Shown: positions 43,809 to 52,141, counted from the first letter of the stretch. The stretch: DNA of 64,000 bases from UBA8919 sp041658185 (GCA_041658185.1 JBBAAR010000007.1:1-64000), one strand, 5' to 3'. Notes: generated by a model not told the origin, from the letters alone. Program-made: numbers and translations.

Positions 43809-44546
43809 ATGAAAAAATTATCGCCACTCGTTATATCATTCGTTACTATTGCGGTCGTATTTTACGGCTTTTTTTCGCTCATTACGAAAAATTTATCTTA
43901 CTATCTTTCTGAACTTTCCGAACGGGTAGAAATAGTCGCATTTATTGACGATAAATTAAACGATAATCAGAAAAATGAACTTATCAAAAAAATTGAAAAT
44001 ATAAAAACAATTGACAGAATAAAATATACTTCAAAAACAGAAGCAATGGATGAATTCCGAAAAAATCCCGAGTTCGCCAAACAAATAAAAATTCTCGGAG
44101 AAAATCCGTTGCCCGCAACCGTTGACATCTACTTAAAAAAAAGAGACCCGGAAACTGTAAAAAAAATTGCCGAAGAAATAAAAATACTCAATGGTGTCGA
44201 AGATATTTATTACACTTCAATTGAAGCGGAAAATCTACTTACTATAAATAAAACATTTAATACTTTAAAAGGATGGATTAACATAATTTTTATTGTATTT
44301 GCCGTTTTTTCAGTTATTTCGTTATCACTTGCCGTGCAAGGTAAAAAAATATTTTTTGGCATGATAGACGCTATTATAGGAGGAGGAATCGGTTTTTATA
44401 TTTTACATCTGATGCATAAATATATTTTCATGCAAAACTTCAAAACACCTGTTTTTTTTAGTAAATCGGAAATCATAATTAGTTTCATCGTTCTAATAAT
44501 TATATGCCTTATATTAAGAATTCCGAAAAATGTTAAAGAAAAATAA
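43809..44546 (+). CDS. ftsX: FtsX-like division protein lacking the FtsE-coupling loop
   Basis: 245 residues with FtsX layout: helix 1 (about 6-26), an extracytoplasmic domain (VEIVAFIDDKLNDNQKNEL, then NPLPATVDIYLKK and IEDIYYTS-like end), and helices 2-4. Typical FtsX is about 290 or more. After helix 2 one expects a loop with charged RREEIEIMKLVGAT-type sequence that docks on the ATPase FtsE; here helix 2 runs VQGKKIFFGMIDAIIGGGIGF directly into helix 3, so that loop is nearly gone. No ftsE is adjacent. It is followed by envC, the amidase activator FtsX normally controls, which supports identity. Confidence 0.85.
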   Translation: MKKLSPLVISFVTIAVVFYGFFSLITKNLSYYLSELSERVEIVAFIDDKLNDNQKNELIKKIENIKTIDRIKYTSKTEAMDEFRKNPEFAKQIKILGENPLPATVDIYLKKRDPETVKKIAEEIKILNGVEDIYYTSIEAENLLTINKTFNTLKGWINIIFIVFAVFSVISLSLAVQGKKIFFGMIDAIIGGGIGFYILHLMHKYIFMQNFKTPVFFSKSEIIISFIVLIIICLILRIPKNVKEK

Positions 44547-45777
44547 ATTAAAATTTTATACAATAATTTTTAATTTTATATTTTTAATTTTTAATTTTGT
44601 TTATGCTTCCGACTATGACAAACAGATAAAAGCATATAAACAGAAAATTAAAAAAAGTCAAAAAGAACTAATCGGCGTTCAGTCGGAAATTTTTCATAAA
44701 GAAAATAATATAAAAATCATTAAGAAGACAGAAGCATCTCTTGAAACGCATCTTGAAAATATTATAAGGAAACTTGAAACAACAAAAGCCGAACTGCAAA
44801 AAACAAAAATATCTATAAAGAAACAACAAAAATCAATTGATGAATTAAAAATAAAATTAGAAACGGCAAAATCGGAAACTGTCAGATGGAAATATATATT
44901 AAAAAAAGAATTGCGATTTGCATATAAACATGGTGTGGGCAGACCCGTTACCGACCAGTATCCTGCAAGGATAATACTTTCTTCAAATTCATCCGCCGAT
45001 ATGGTTAAACGGTATAAATTTCTTCAGCTCTTAGCACGACAAAAATTATTTATTTACACTCAAACAATAAAAAATGTTTGGGAATATGAAACAATCAAAA
45101 TAAAACTTGAAACCGAGATGAACGGGCTAAAAGAACTTGAAGAAAAGAAAAAAAAATCCGAACAATTATATGCAAAACAAAAAAAAGAAAAGGAAAAATT
45201 ATTATCAACCGTAGTTAAAAAACGGGTCTTTTACGAGCAGGAAGTCGCAAACCTGCGGGATTCAGAAACAATGCTTTCGGAGTTAATAAAACTTTTAGAA
45301 AAAAAAGCAACCGAAACGGCTAAACAAAAAGAGGAAGAGCGTTTGTCCCGTCTAAAAATGTCAAAAAAGAAAGGTATTATATCATGGCCTATTGACGGAC
45401 TACCGGCGGAATTAAGGAATACTTTAACAGCGACCTTTGGCAAACAGAAACATCCGGAACTTGACACTTGGATTATTAATAACGGTATCAGAATCAAATC
45501 AACACTTGGACAAAATATTGTAGCAGTTGACAAAGGAAAAGTTGTGTTTGCCGGCGATTTTAAGTCATACGGAAAAATGGTTGTTATTGACCATTCCGGC
45601 GGATTTTACACGGTCTATGGTAATCTTGACAAAATAACCGTTAAAGAGGAACAGGATATTCAGAAAGATGAAATTATCGGTGTCGTCGGTATTTCCGTCT
45701 ATTCGCAGGATGCATCACTGTATTTTGAATTTCGCAAAGACGGTGTTCCGCAAGACCCTCTTTTGTGGTTGAAGTAA
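44530..45777 (+). CDS. EnvC-like murein hydrolase activator (M23 fold)
   Basis: 415 residues: signal peptide (about 1-26, ending NFVYA), coiled coil from about 30 to 125 and 185-265, with a basic helical link between, then a LytM/M23 domain (about 290-415: IKSTLGQNIVAVDKGKVVFAGDF, VVIDHSGGFYTVYGNLDKI, FEFRKDG). The usual zinc ligands of active M23 enzymes are partly absent (GNL rather than GHL), as in EnvC, which activates amidases and does not cut itself. It overlaps ftsX by 17 nt. Acts in the periplasm at the septum with FtsX. Confidence 0.88.
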   Translation: MLKKNKLKFYTIIFNFIFLIFNFVYASDYDKQIKAYKQKIKKSQKELIGVQSEIFHKENNIKIIKKTEASLETHLENIIRKLETTKAELQKTKISIKKQQKSIDELKIKLETAKSETVRWKYILKKELRFAYKHGVGRPVTDQYPARIILSSNSSADMVKRYKFLQLLARQKLFIYTQTIKNVWEYETIKIKLETEMNGLKELEEKKKKSEQLYAKQKKEKEKLLSTVVKKRVFYEQEVANLRDSETMLSELIKLLEKKATETAKQKEEERLSRLKMSKKKGIISWPIDGLPAELRNTLTATFGKQKHPELDTWIINNGIRIKSTLGQNIVAVDKGKVVFAGDFKSYGKMVVIDHSGGFYTVYGNLDKITVKEEQDIQKDEIIGVVGISVYSQDASLYFEFRKDGVPQDPLLWLK

Positions 45778-45778
45778 A

Positions 45779-45830
45779 AGTCGCTTGGATAAAAAAAAAT
45801 TTCTTGCTTTGCAATTAGAAAGGAAAAAGT
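45779..45830 (+). repeat. Degraded TCGCT intergenic repeat before ctpA
   Basis: AAGTCGCTTGG and AATTTCTTGCTTTGC match the two ends of the 51641-51800 element, with the core missing. A CTGGAGG ribosome site for ctpA follows at 45840-45846. Confidence 0.45.
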
Positions 45831-45851
45831 TGAAAAAATCTGGAGGATAAA

Positions 45852-47153
45852 ATGTTAAAGAAAAAAAATTGGTTTAGACGGTATGGCAGCATTGTCGCCG
45901 CGGTGTTTGTAATTAGCGTGTCGTTATTGAAATTTGACACCATAAGAGCCGCCGGCGACGATATCTACAGTCAGATAAAAATTTTGTCCCAGATATTAGT
46001 TTATGTCCGTGAAAGTTATGTGGACGAGCCGGATATGAAAAAACTTATTTACGGGGCAGCAGACGGTATGATAAGAACTCTTGACCCTTATTCGCAGTTT
46101 ATGGAACCGCAGGAAGCAAAAGAAATGAAGGTCCACACGGAAGGACATTTCGGAGGACTCGGCATAAGAATTACGTCTTCAAAAGACGGGTGGATTACGG
46201 TCGTCACGCCTATTCCCGGCACACCCGCGTGGAAACAAGGAATTTTACCTGAGGATAAAATTATAAAAATTGAAGGTGAAAACGCCAAAGATATTTCAAC
46301 CGATAAAGCAGTAGAGAAACTTCGCGGCAAGCCCGGAACAAAAATTAAAATTACCATAGCGAGAGAAAAAACTGAGCCGTTTGATTTAACGATAACCCGT
46401 GAGGACATTCCCATTATTACCGTAACGGGCGTAAAAATTCTTGATGAGTCAATCGGATACTTCAGGATTACCGAGATGACCGCCAAGACAATTGAAGAAC
46501 TTGACAAGGCGTTAACAGAACTGAAAAGCAAAGGAATGAAGTCCCTAATTGTTGATTTAAGAAACGACCCGGGCGGACTGCTCAATACCGCTGCCGACAT
46601 CTGCAAAAGATTTGTCGGAGAAAATAAACTTATCGTCTACACTCAGGGCAGAAAATTTCCCAAGTATGAATATCGTGCCGATGCTACGGCTCCGTATTCC
46701 GACATTCCGCTCGCCGTTCTTGTCAACAGGGGTTCCGCATCCGGCAGTGAAATAGTTGCCGGCTGTATGCAGGATAACAAAAGGGGAATTATTATCGGGA
46801 TGCAGTCGTTCGGCAAGGGCTCCGTGCAATCATTACTTCCTCTGGAAGGCGAGGCATCTCTGCGACTTACGACACAAAAGTATTACACACCGTCCGGGAA
46901 ATGTATCCACCGTGATGAAGAAAAGAAAACCGGCGGCATAACTCCGGATATAGTTGTTGAGGTTTCCCGCGAAAACGAGATAGCACTTCAAAAACAGGAG
47001 ATTGATGCCGAAATTACGAATGCCAGAGACAGGGATAAAAAATATGATGTAAAAACATCCACGACTGGAGCACAAAAAGATATCGTAAAAGATGAGATTC
47101 TTGAAAGGGCGGTGCAGATGTTGAAAGTGCGAGATATACTTATACAAAAATAA
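45852..47153 (+). CDS. Carboxyl-terminal processing protease (S41)
   Basis: 433 residues. An N-terminal signal anchor (about 12-30) leads to LVYVRESYVDEPDMKKLIYGAADGMIRTLDPYS, a PDZ domain (about 98-170, GHFGGLGIRI...GTPAWKQGI), and the S41 core. The catalytic serine is in NRGSASGSEIVAG and the lysine in SFGKGSVQSLLPL, 25 residues or so later as in CtpA/Prc. Periplasmic; the family trims proteins that regulate murein hydrolases, which fits its place behind envC. The C-terminal tail is charged. Confidence 0.93.
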   Translation: MLKKKNWFRRYGSIVAAVFVISVSLLKFDTIRAAGDDIYSQIKILSQILVYVRESYVDEPDMKKLIYGAADGMIRTLDPYSQFMEPQEAKEMKVHTEGHFGGLGIRITSSKDGWITVVTPIPGTPAWKQGILPEDKIIKIEGENAKDISTDKAVEKLRGKPGTKIKITIAREKTEPFDLTITREDIPIITVTGVKILDESIGYFRITEMTAKTIEELDKALTELKSKGMKSLIVDLRNDPGGLLNTAADICKRFVGENKLIVYTQGRKFPKYEYRADATAPYSDIPLAVLVNRGSASGSEIVAGCMQDNKRGIIIGMQSFGKGSVQSLLPLEGEASLRLTTQKYYTPSGKCIHRDEEKKTGGITPDIVVEVSRENEIALQKQEIDAEITNARDRDKKYDVKTSTTGAQKDIVKDEILERAVQMLKVRDILIQK

Positions 47154-47166
47154 AAAAACAAAATGA

Positions 47167-47246
47167 AACCACAGGTGGACGCAGATGGACACAGATAAAA
47201 GTCAGAATTAAGAATTATCTGCGTAAATCTGTGTGTATCTGCGGTT
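47167..47246 (+). repeat. Foldback 10-mer element between ctpA and the deacetylase
   Basis: Left arm: AACCACAGGT-GGACGCAGAT-GGACACAGAT. Right arm: ATCTGCGTAA-ATCTGTGTGT-ATCTGCGGTT, its near reverse complement, around an 18-nt centre. It ends only a few nt before the next ATG and no ribosome site is seen between. The half-element at 4523-4543 matches the right arm. Confidence 0.8.
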
Positions 47247-47255
47247 AAAAAAATA

Positions 47256-48314
47256 ATGAAAAAAATCTGGCGGTTTATCGTTCTTGTAATTATTGCGGCA
47301 GGCGTGATATTTTACCTGCGGCAACAACCGGAAAATTATTCGTCACTTGCTAATAAAATTGATATACAAATAAATAAAGTGCTTACAAGTTTTGGGATAA
47401 CAGACGAGAACATAATAAAAAATTTTCGCATACAAAAAAGAACCCAAACAGCAAAATGGATACAATTCATAAAAGAAATCAACACCGACAAAAAAATTAC
47501 CGATATTATAACGGAAATTAAAATCTCTCTTTCGGAATTCGCCGTTGAAGTTAATTTTGATAAAACATTTTCCGAAAATCTTTTGACGGTGTCAAAAAAC
47601 GGGAATATATTAAATAAAATATTGTTCCTGCCGGCAAAACCGCTGAAATACAAGGCAGCAATTATTATTGACGATGTCGGTTATAAAAATGATGAACTTG
47701 AAAATTTTTTAGCGCTCCCGATTCCTTTAACATTCAGCATTTTGCCGTTTGAGAAATACTCCGTTTATTTAGACGACAAACTTAAAAAACAAAATTGTGA
47801 ATTTTTACTTCATCAGCCGATGGAACCGGAGGGATATCCGAAAGTCAATCCCGGAAAAGCCGCAGTTCTTTTAAGTATGTCGGATGGCGAAATCGAAAAA
47901 AAAGTTAAGAAAAATCTTGCAAATGTTGACGGCGCAACCGGAGTAAATAATCATATGGGGAGCGCTTTTACGCAGGACAAAACCAAAATGGAGGCGTTTT
48001 TAAAAATCGTTAAAGAGAAAAATCTTATTTTCGTGGATTCCTTGACTTCGCCGAAATCTGTCGCATATAAAACCGCCAAAGCGATGGGAATTCCCGCATT
48101 GCAAAATGAAATATTTCTTGACAATGAGGATAATTTTGAATATATTTTGAAACAACTGTTATTATTCAAAAAAAAGATAAAAAAAGACGGCAGTTGTATT
48201 GCTATCGGTCACATTCACAAAAAAAATCTACCAGCGGCGCTGTCAAAAATTATTCCGGAATTTGAGAAGGAAGAAATAACTTTTCTAACTGTTTCCGAAT
48301 ACTTGAAACATTAA
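47256..48314 (+). CDS. Divergent polysaccharide deacetylase family protein (YibQ-like)
   Basis: 352 residues. N-terminal anchor helix (about 4-21), a spacer to about 130, then a deacetylase-like barrel: AAIIIDDVGYKNDELENFL, HQPMEPEGYPKVNPG, GATGVNNHMGSAFT, FVDSLTSPKS. These keep the family's divergent D-D, H and H-containing positions. E. coli YibQ is encoded right after envC, and the same pairing occurs here with ctpA between, so an envelope role at the septum is likely. The activity of the family has not been shown. The ribosome site is unclear because a repeat fills the space before the ATG. Confidence 0.88.
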   Translation: MKKIWRFIVLVIIAAGVIFYLRQQPENYSSLANKIDIQINKVLTSFGITDENIIKNFRIQKRTQTAKWIQFIKEINTDKKITDIITEIKISLSEFAVEVNFDKTFSENLLTVSKNGNILNKILFLPAKPLKYKAAIIIDDVGYKNDELENFLALPIPLTFSILPFEKYSVYLDDKLKKQNCEFLLHQPMEPEGYPKVNPGKAAVLLSMSDGEIEKKVKKNLANVDGATGVNNHMGSAFTQDKTKMEAFLKIVKEKNLIFVDSLTSPKSVAYKTAKAMGIPALQNEIFLDNEDNFEYILKQLLLFKKKIKKDGSCIAIGHIHKKNLPAALSKIIPEFEKEEITFLTVSEYLKH

Positions 48315-48321
48315 CAAACAA

Positions 48322-49377
48322 ATGACTATTTTAGGCATTGAAACATCCTGTGACGATACTTCTTGCGCCGTTGTCGCCGTTGATAAAACCGGCGGAACCG
48401 TTCTTTCAAATGTCGTCTCGTCGCAAATAAAAACTCACAAAAAATACGGCGGAATTGTTCCTGAATTGGCCGCCCGTCATCATCTTGAAAATATAAATTT
48501 TGTGCTAACGGAAGCGCTAAAAGTCGCAAAAAGCAAAAAGCAAGAAATAGACGCTGTGACAGTTACGGAAGGTCCGGGACTTATCGGTTCGCTTCTCGTG
48601 GGGACGACGACAGCGCAGGCAATTTCAAGCATAATGAAAATTCCTATTGCAGGTATCAATCACATTGAGGGACATATTTTTGCCAATTTCTTAAGAACAT
48701 CGGAACATCGGAACCCGAATCTATCACGCTGGGACTTCGGAACAAGTATTACGCCGCCTTTTATGGCGATGATTGTTTCCGGCGGGCATACCGATTTGAT
48801 ACTGGTTAAAAATTGGGGCAATTACAAAATACTCGGACGGACCCGTGATGATGCCGTCGGCGAGGTTTTTGATAAAATCGCAAAATTTTTGGGGTTGGGT
48901 TATCCGGGTGGGCCAATTATAGATAAACTTGCAAAAAAGGGAAACTACAAAAAAATAAATTTTCCGAGACCGTATATGCCGGACAGTTGGGACTTTTCAT
49001 TTTCCGGTTTAAAAACTGCAGTAATAAACTATGTCAGGGAACATCCGGACACCAAAAAATCAGGACGCCTTTATGATTTATGCGCTTCGTTTCAGCAGTC
49101 ATGTGCTGATGTTCTCGTTAAAAAAACCGTTTTGGCATGCAAAAAGTTCAACATAAAAAAAATTGCCTTGGGAGGCGGGGTATCCGCAAATTCCCTCTTA
49201 CGAAGTGATTTCATCAAAAAATGTGACGAAGAAAGTATAAAATTATTTATGCCGGCGCCAATTTTCTGTACCGATAATGCGGCTATGATTGCATCGGCAG
49301 GATATTTTAAGTTGAAAAAAAGAGGAATTTGCGGGGCAATAAATCCGTCGGCAAATCTTGAACTTTCAAATTGGTAG
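48322..49377 (+). CDS. tsaD: tRNA N6-threonylcarbamoyltransferase TsaD
   Basis: TsaD (Kae1 family) attaches the threonylcarbamoyl group to A37 of ANN-reading tRNAs. 351 residues: LGIETSCDDTS at the start, HHLEN, the metal site HIEGHIFANF, SGGHTDLI, GEVFDKIAKFLGLGYPGGP and GGGVSANSLLR near 280. Two short repeats are read in frame: GCAAAAA heptamers (48526-48546) and ACATCGGA octamers (48696-48716), the second within a 15-residue insertion between HIEGHIFANF and the PFMAMIVSGGHT block. Cytoplasmic. Confidence 0.95.
   Translation: MTILGIETSCDDTSCAVVAVDKTGGTVLSNVVSSQIKTHKKYGGIVPELAARHHLENINFVLTEALKVAKSKKQEIDAVTVTEGPGLIGSLLVGTTTAQAISSIMKIPIAGINHIEGHIFANFLRTSEHRNPNLSRWDFGTSITPPFMAMIVSGGHTDLILVKNWGNYKILGRTRDDAVGEVFDKIAKFLGLGYPGGPIIDKLAKKGNYKKINFPRPYMPDSWDFSFSGLKTAVINYVREHPDTKKSGRLYDLCASFQQSCADVLVKKTVLACKKFNIKKIALGGGVSANSLLRSDFIKKCDEESIKLFMPAPIFCTDNAAMIASAGYFKLKKRGICGAINPSANLELSNW
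48526..48546 (+). repeat. GCAAAAA heptamers in tsaD
   Basis: GCAAAAA-GCAAAAA-GCAAGAA read as AKSKKQ in a surface loop. Could be simple lysine-rich coding sequence. Confidence 0.35.
48696..48716 (+). repeat. GAACATCG octamers in tsaD insertion
   Basis: GAACATCG occurs twice in tandem followed by a third partial copy GAACCCG, read as RTSEHRNP. The stretch and the following residues NLSRWDFGTSIT are not part of the usual TsaD alignment between GHIxANF and the SGGHT block. Confidence 0.55.
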
Positions 49378-49565
49378 TCGCTCGCAAGCAAATATTCCCA
49401 CGGGGACTTCCTGCGGTCGCTTTGGTTGCTCCTTTGTAGTCGCTCAAAGAATTTGCCCCTAAAGGGACTTCCTGCGGTCGCTCCTGCAGGGTATAGGTCG
49501 CAAATTCAAAACCTGCAGAAATTTCTTGCGGAGTTTATCCCGCTTCGCGGGGCTCCATGCTTAAA
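49376..49565 (+). repeat. Intergenic repeat element, copy 1 (GGGACTTCCT core twice)
   Basis: Starts at the tsaD stop with GTCGCTCGCAAGCA. The core GGGACTTCCTGCGGTCGCT occurs at 49403-49421 and again at 49464-49482, the latter as CCCCTAAAGGGACTT. It is followed by GGTATAGGTCGCAAATT and CTGCAGAAATTTCTTGC. It ends with CCCGCTTCGCGGGG just before larB. Contains several small inverted repeats (CCCTAAAGGG; CCCGCTTCGCGGG). Two relatives lie at 51641-51800 and 52142-52250. Confidence 0.8.
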
Positions 49566-49575
49566 AAGGTGAAAT

Positions 49576-50256
49576 ATGAAAAACGATTTTACATTAGATA
49601 CCGAAAGATTCCACAGACAGGGATTTCCGGAAGCGATTTATTCAACGGGAAAATCTGAAAAACAGATTTTTGATATCGTCTCAAAAATGATTCAACCCGT
49701 TAGGAAATCCGGAACTTATGGGGTAGAAAATCGTACGCCGATAATAATAACAAAAATTGAAAAAAAATTTGCAACAAAAATAAAGAAAAAATTTAAGATA
49801 GCAAAATATCACGAAAAAGCAAAAATTATAGTAATTAATCCGATAAAAAAAACCGGAAAAAATTATATCGCTGTTATTACCGCAGGGACATCGGACATAC
49901 CTTATGCAGAAGAGGCGGCAGTTGTTGCGGAAACGCTCGGAAATAATGTTGAAAGAATTTACGATGTTGGCGTTGCGGGAATTCATCGGCTTTTCAAATT
50001 TGGTGAAGTGATGAAAAATGCGTCCTGCGTTGTCGTCTGTGCGGGAATGGAAGGCGCTTTATCGTCGGTTGTCGGCGGGCTCGTATCAAAAGTTGTAATC
50101 GGAGTTCCGACATCAACCGGTTACGGAACAGGCAAGGGCGGATATTCCGCACTTTTAACAATGCTCAATTCCTGTTCTCCGAATGTCTGTGTCGTCAACA
50201 TAGATAACGGTTTCGGCGCCGGAATTATTGCGAGTATAATAAACAAAAAATTATGA
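49576..50256 (+). CDS. larB: LarB, nicotinate nucleotide biosynthesis carboxylase
   Basis: LarB carboxylates and hydrolyses nicotinic acid adenine dinucleotide in the first step of making the nickel-pincer cofactor (NPN). 226 residues with the AIRC/PurE-like core: YIAVITAGTSDIPYAEEAAVVAETLGN, YDVGVAGIHRL, CAGMEGALSSVVGGLV, GVPTSTGYGTGKGGYSALLTMLNSC. The N-terminal HRQGFPEAIYSTGK is also typical. The stop overlaps larC by 4 nt. Neither larA (the racemase) nor larE (sulfur insertion) is in the window. Confidence 0.92.
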   Translation: MKNDFTLDTERFHRQGFPEAIYSTGKSEKQIFDIVSKMIQPVRKSGTYGVENRTPIIITKIEKKFATKIKKKFKIAKYHEKAKIIVINPIKKTGKNYIAVITAGTSDIPYAEEAAVVAETLGNNVERIYDVGVAGIHRLFKFGEVMKNASCVVVCAGMEGALSSVVGGLVSKVVIGVPTSTGYGTGKGGYSALLTMLNSCSPNVCVVNIDNGFGAGIIASIINKKL

Positions 50257-51320
50257 AAATTGCATATTTTGACTGTTCGTCGGGTATTTCCGGAGATATG
50301 ATTTTGTCCGCTCTTGTTGATGCCGGACTTTCTGAAAAATATCTTGTAGGCGAGTTGAAAAAACTGTCCATAGGGAAATTTACGATGAGATTTACCGATA
50401 TACAAAAAAACGGTATGCATGCAAAATTTGCGGAAATTTCCGGCGGAGAACAACTACGGGAATTTTCAAAAGTCAAAAAAATAATAAAAAAATCAAAACT
50501 TGGAGAATCAATAAAACAAATAGGCTTAAAAATATACTCAAAAATTGCGGCGGCGGAATCAAAGGCACATTCTATCGCTGCCGGTAAAGTTCATTTTCAC
50601 GAAATTGCCCAAGTTGATACGATTATTGATATTTTCGGTGCGGCTATCGGACTTGATGCTCTCAAAATTGAAAAAGTTTATTCGTCTTCTTTTAATCTCG
50701 GCCGACCGGCGCCGGCAACTATTGAAATTATAAAGGGAATACCTGTTTATTCAACCGACGATAAAAACGAACTTACCACACCCACAGGCGCCGCTATAAT
50801 TTCAACTCTGGCGGAAAAAATCGGACCGGTTCCGGAAATGAAAATTGAAAAAACTGGTGCAGGTGCTGGAACATCCGATTTTGAAAAACCGAATATCCTT
50901 CGGGTCTATATCGGGACATCTGAAAAAAATTATTTTTCAACGGATGAAAAAATTCTTTTGGAGACAAACATAGACGATATGGATGCCCGGATATTTCCGT
51001 ACATAACGGAAAAACTTTTCGCAAATGAGGCGGTTGATGTCTGGATGACGAACATTCACTCAAAAAAAGGCCGACCGGGAATAATTCTTTCGGTACTTGC
51101 GGAAAAAAAAGACGAAAAAAAACTTGCCGATATTATTTTTTACGAAACGACAACGTTAGGCATTAGACGGCTTCCTACAAACCGTTGGACTTTACCAAGA
51201 AAAAAAGATAAAATATACAAAGTTGCAAAACTGGGAAATTCCTTAAAAAGAACGACCGAGTATGAAGATGCAGTTAAAATTGCAAAAAGAACCAATGTTC
51301 CGTTGCGGGAGGTTTTGTGA
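50253..51320 (+). CDS. larC: LarC, nickel insertion protein
   Basis: LarC inserts nickel into the pincer cofactor using CTP. 355 residues: MKIAYFDCSSGISGDMILSALVDAGL, HFHEIAQVDTIIDIFGAAIGLDAL, and LTTPTGAAIISTLAEK. The second half begins near LLETNIDDMDARIFPY. Here the two halves are one frame, whereas lactobacilli split larC1 and larC2 by a programmed frameshift. It overlaps larB by 4 nt and the first PII-like gene by 4 nt (GTGA), implying production in fixed ratio. Confidence 0.92.
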   Translation: MKIAYFDCSSGISGDMILSALVDAGLSEKYLVGELKKLSIGKFTMRFTDIQKNGMHAKFAEISGGEQLREFSKVKKIIKKSKLGESIKQIGLKIYSKIAAAESKAHSIAAGKVHFHEIAQVDTIIDIFGAAIGLDALKIEKVYSSSFNLGRPAPATIEIIKGIPVYSTDDKNELTTPTGAAIISTLAEKIGPVPEMKIEKTGAGAGTSDFEKPNILRVYIGTSEKNYFSTDEKILLETNIDDMDARIFPYITEKLFANEAVDVWMTNIHSKKGRPGIILSVLAEKKDEKKLADIIFYETTTLGIRRLPTNRWTLPRKKDKIYKVAKLGNSLKRTTEYEDAVKIAKRTNVPLREVL

Positions 51321-51640
51321 AAAAAATAGAAATTATATGTCCGACGATGAAACTTGAGGATTTAAAAAAAATTATTTATACATTTGATATCGGCGGGTTT
51401 CTGGTCACAAACATCATAGGCGTAGGATTTATACGCGGCCCGGAAAAAGAAAGAAGCGTCAAATATGTTGAAATGCCGAAAATAAAGGTTGAGTTTGTCA
51501 TCAAAGATGAAAATGTAGAACCTGCAATAAAAGAAATAACAAAAGTTTTACAAACGGGCAGAATCGGTGACGGGAAAATTTTTGTCTATCCCGCGGATAG
51601 CGTTGTGCGAATCAGAACGGGCGAAGATAATGCGACATAA
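51317..51640 (+). CDS. PII-like protein, tandem copy 1
   Basis: 107 residues of the PII fold: KKIEIICPTMKLEDLKKIIYTFDIGG, PKIKVEFVIKDE, TGRIGDGKIFVYPADSVVRIRTGE. The nucleotide-site TGxIGDGKIFV and the RIRTGE arginines are kept. The T-loop is about three residues shorter than GlnB and has no tyrosine at the Tyr51 uridylylation position (a Tyr lies two places later). It starts with GTG inside the larC stop. No amtB, glnD or glutamine synthetase gene is near, so nitrogen control is not supported; a link to LarC, which uses CTP, is suggested by coupling. Confidence 0.87.
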   Translation: MKKIEIICPTMKLEDLKKIIYTFDIGGFLVTNIIGVGFIRGPEKERSVKYVEMPKIKVEFVIKDENVEPAIKEITKVLQTGRIGDGKIFVYPADSVVRIRTGEDNAT

Positions 51641-51800
51641 ATATCGCTCGGGAGACTATTTAGGCGGAAATCGCTCGTAAGCAAATTTTTTTGAGACGCT
51701 CGTGAGAACTCGTCCCTGAAGGGACTTCCTTCGGTCGCTCCTGTTGGGTATAGGTCGCAAATTGAGGCTCTTCAAAAATTTCTTGCTTCGCTTGTGATGA
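51641..51800 (+). repeat. Intergenic repeat element, copy 2
   Basis: ATATCGCTCGGGAG, then ATCGCTCGTAAGCAAATTT, CGCTCGTGAG, TCCCTGAAGGGACTTCCTTC, GGTCGCTCCTG, GGTATAGGTCGCAAATTGAG and TTTCTTGCTTCGC. Order of blocks is the same as in copy 1. Separates the first and second PII-like genes. Confidence 0.8.
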
Positions 51801-51814
51801 AAAAGAGGTAAAAA

Positions 51815-52141
51815 ATGAAAAAAATTATTGCTGTTTTTCCTACGGAAAGAGAAGAAAAGGTGAAAGGGGAACTCTACAAACTTGATATCGGCGGAATGCT
51901 TATAACCCATCTTATGGGCCTTGGTCTGCCTCGTGGCGAGGATAAAAAAGATAAAAAATATTATGAACAGCCGAAAACGAAATTGGAAATTATTATTACC
52001 GATCCCGCTTGTGATATCGCAGTTGAAATACTTATGAAATGCCTGCATACCGGCAAAATCGGTGACGGCAAAATTTTTATTTCAACAGTTGATGATGCAA
52101 TAAGAATAAGAACCGGCGAAAGAGGACCAAAAGCAGTGTAA
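51815..52141 (+). CDS. PII-like protein, tandem copy 2
   Basis: 108 residues, the most divergent of the three at its start (KKIIAVFPTEREEKVKGELYKLDIGGMLI). Keeps PKTKLEIII, TGKIGDGKIFIS and AIRIRTGERGPKAV. The T-loop (PRGEDKKDKKYYEQ) is very basic and short; tyrosines lie at the equivalents of 53 and 54, not 51. It ends with the TGERGP form also seen in copy 3. Flanked on both sides by the intergenic repeat, which may have mediated duplication. Confidence 0.87.
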   Translation: MKKIIAVFPTEREEKVKGELYKLDIGGMLITHLMGLGLPRGEDKKDKKYYEQPKTKLEIIITDPACDIAVEILMKCLHTGKIGDGKIFISTVDDAIRIRTGERGPKAV

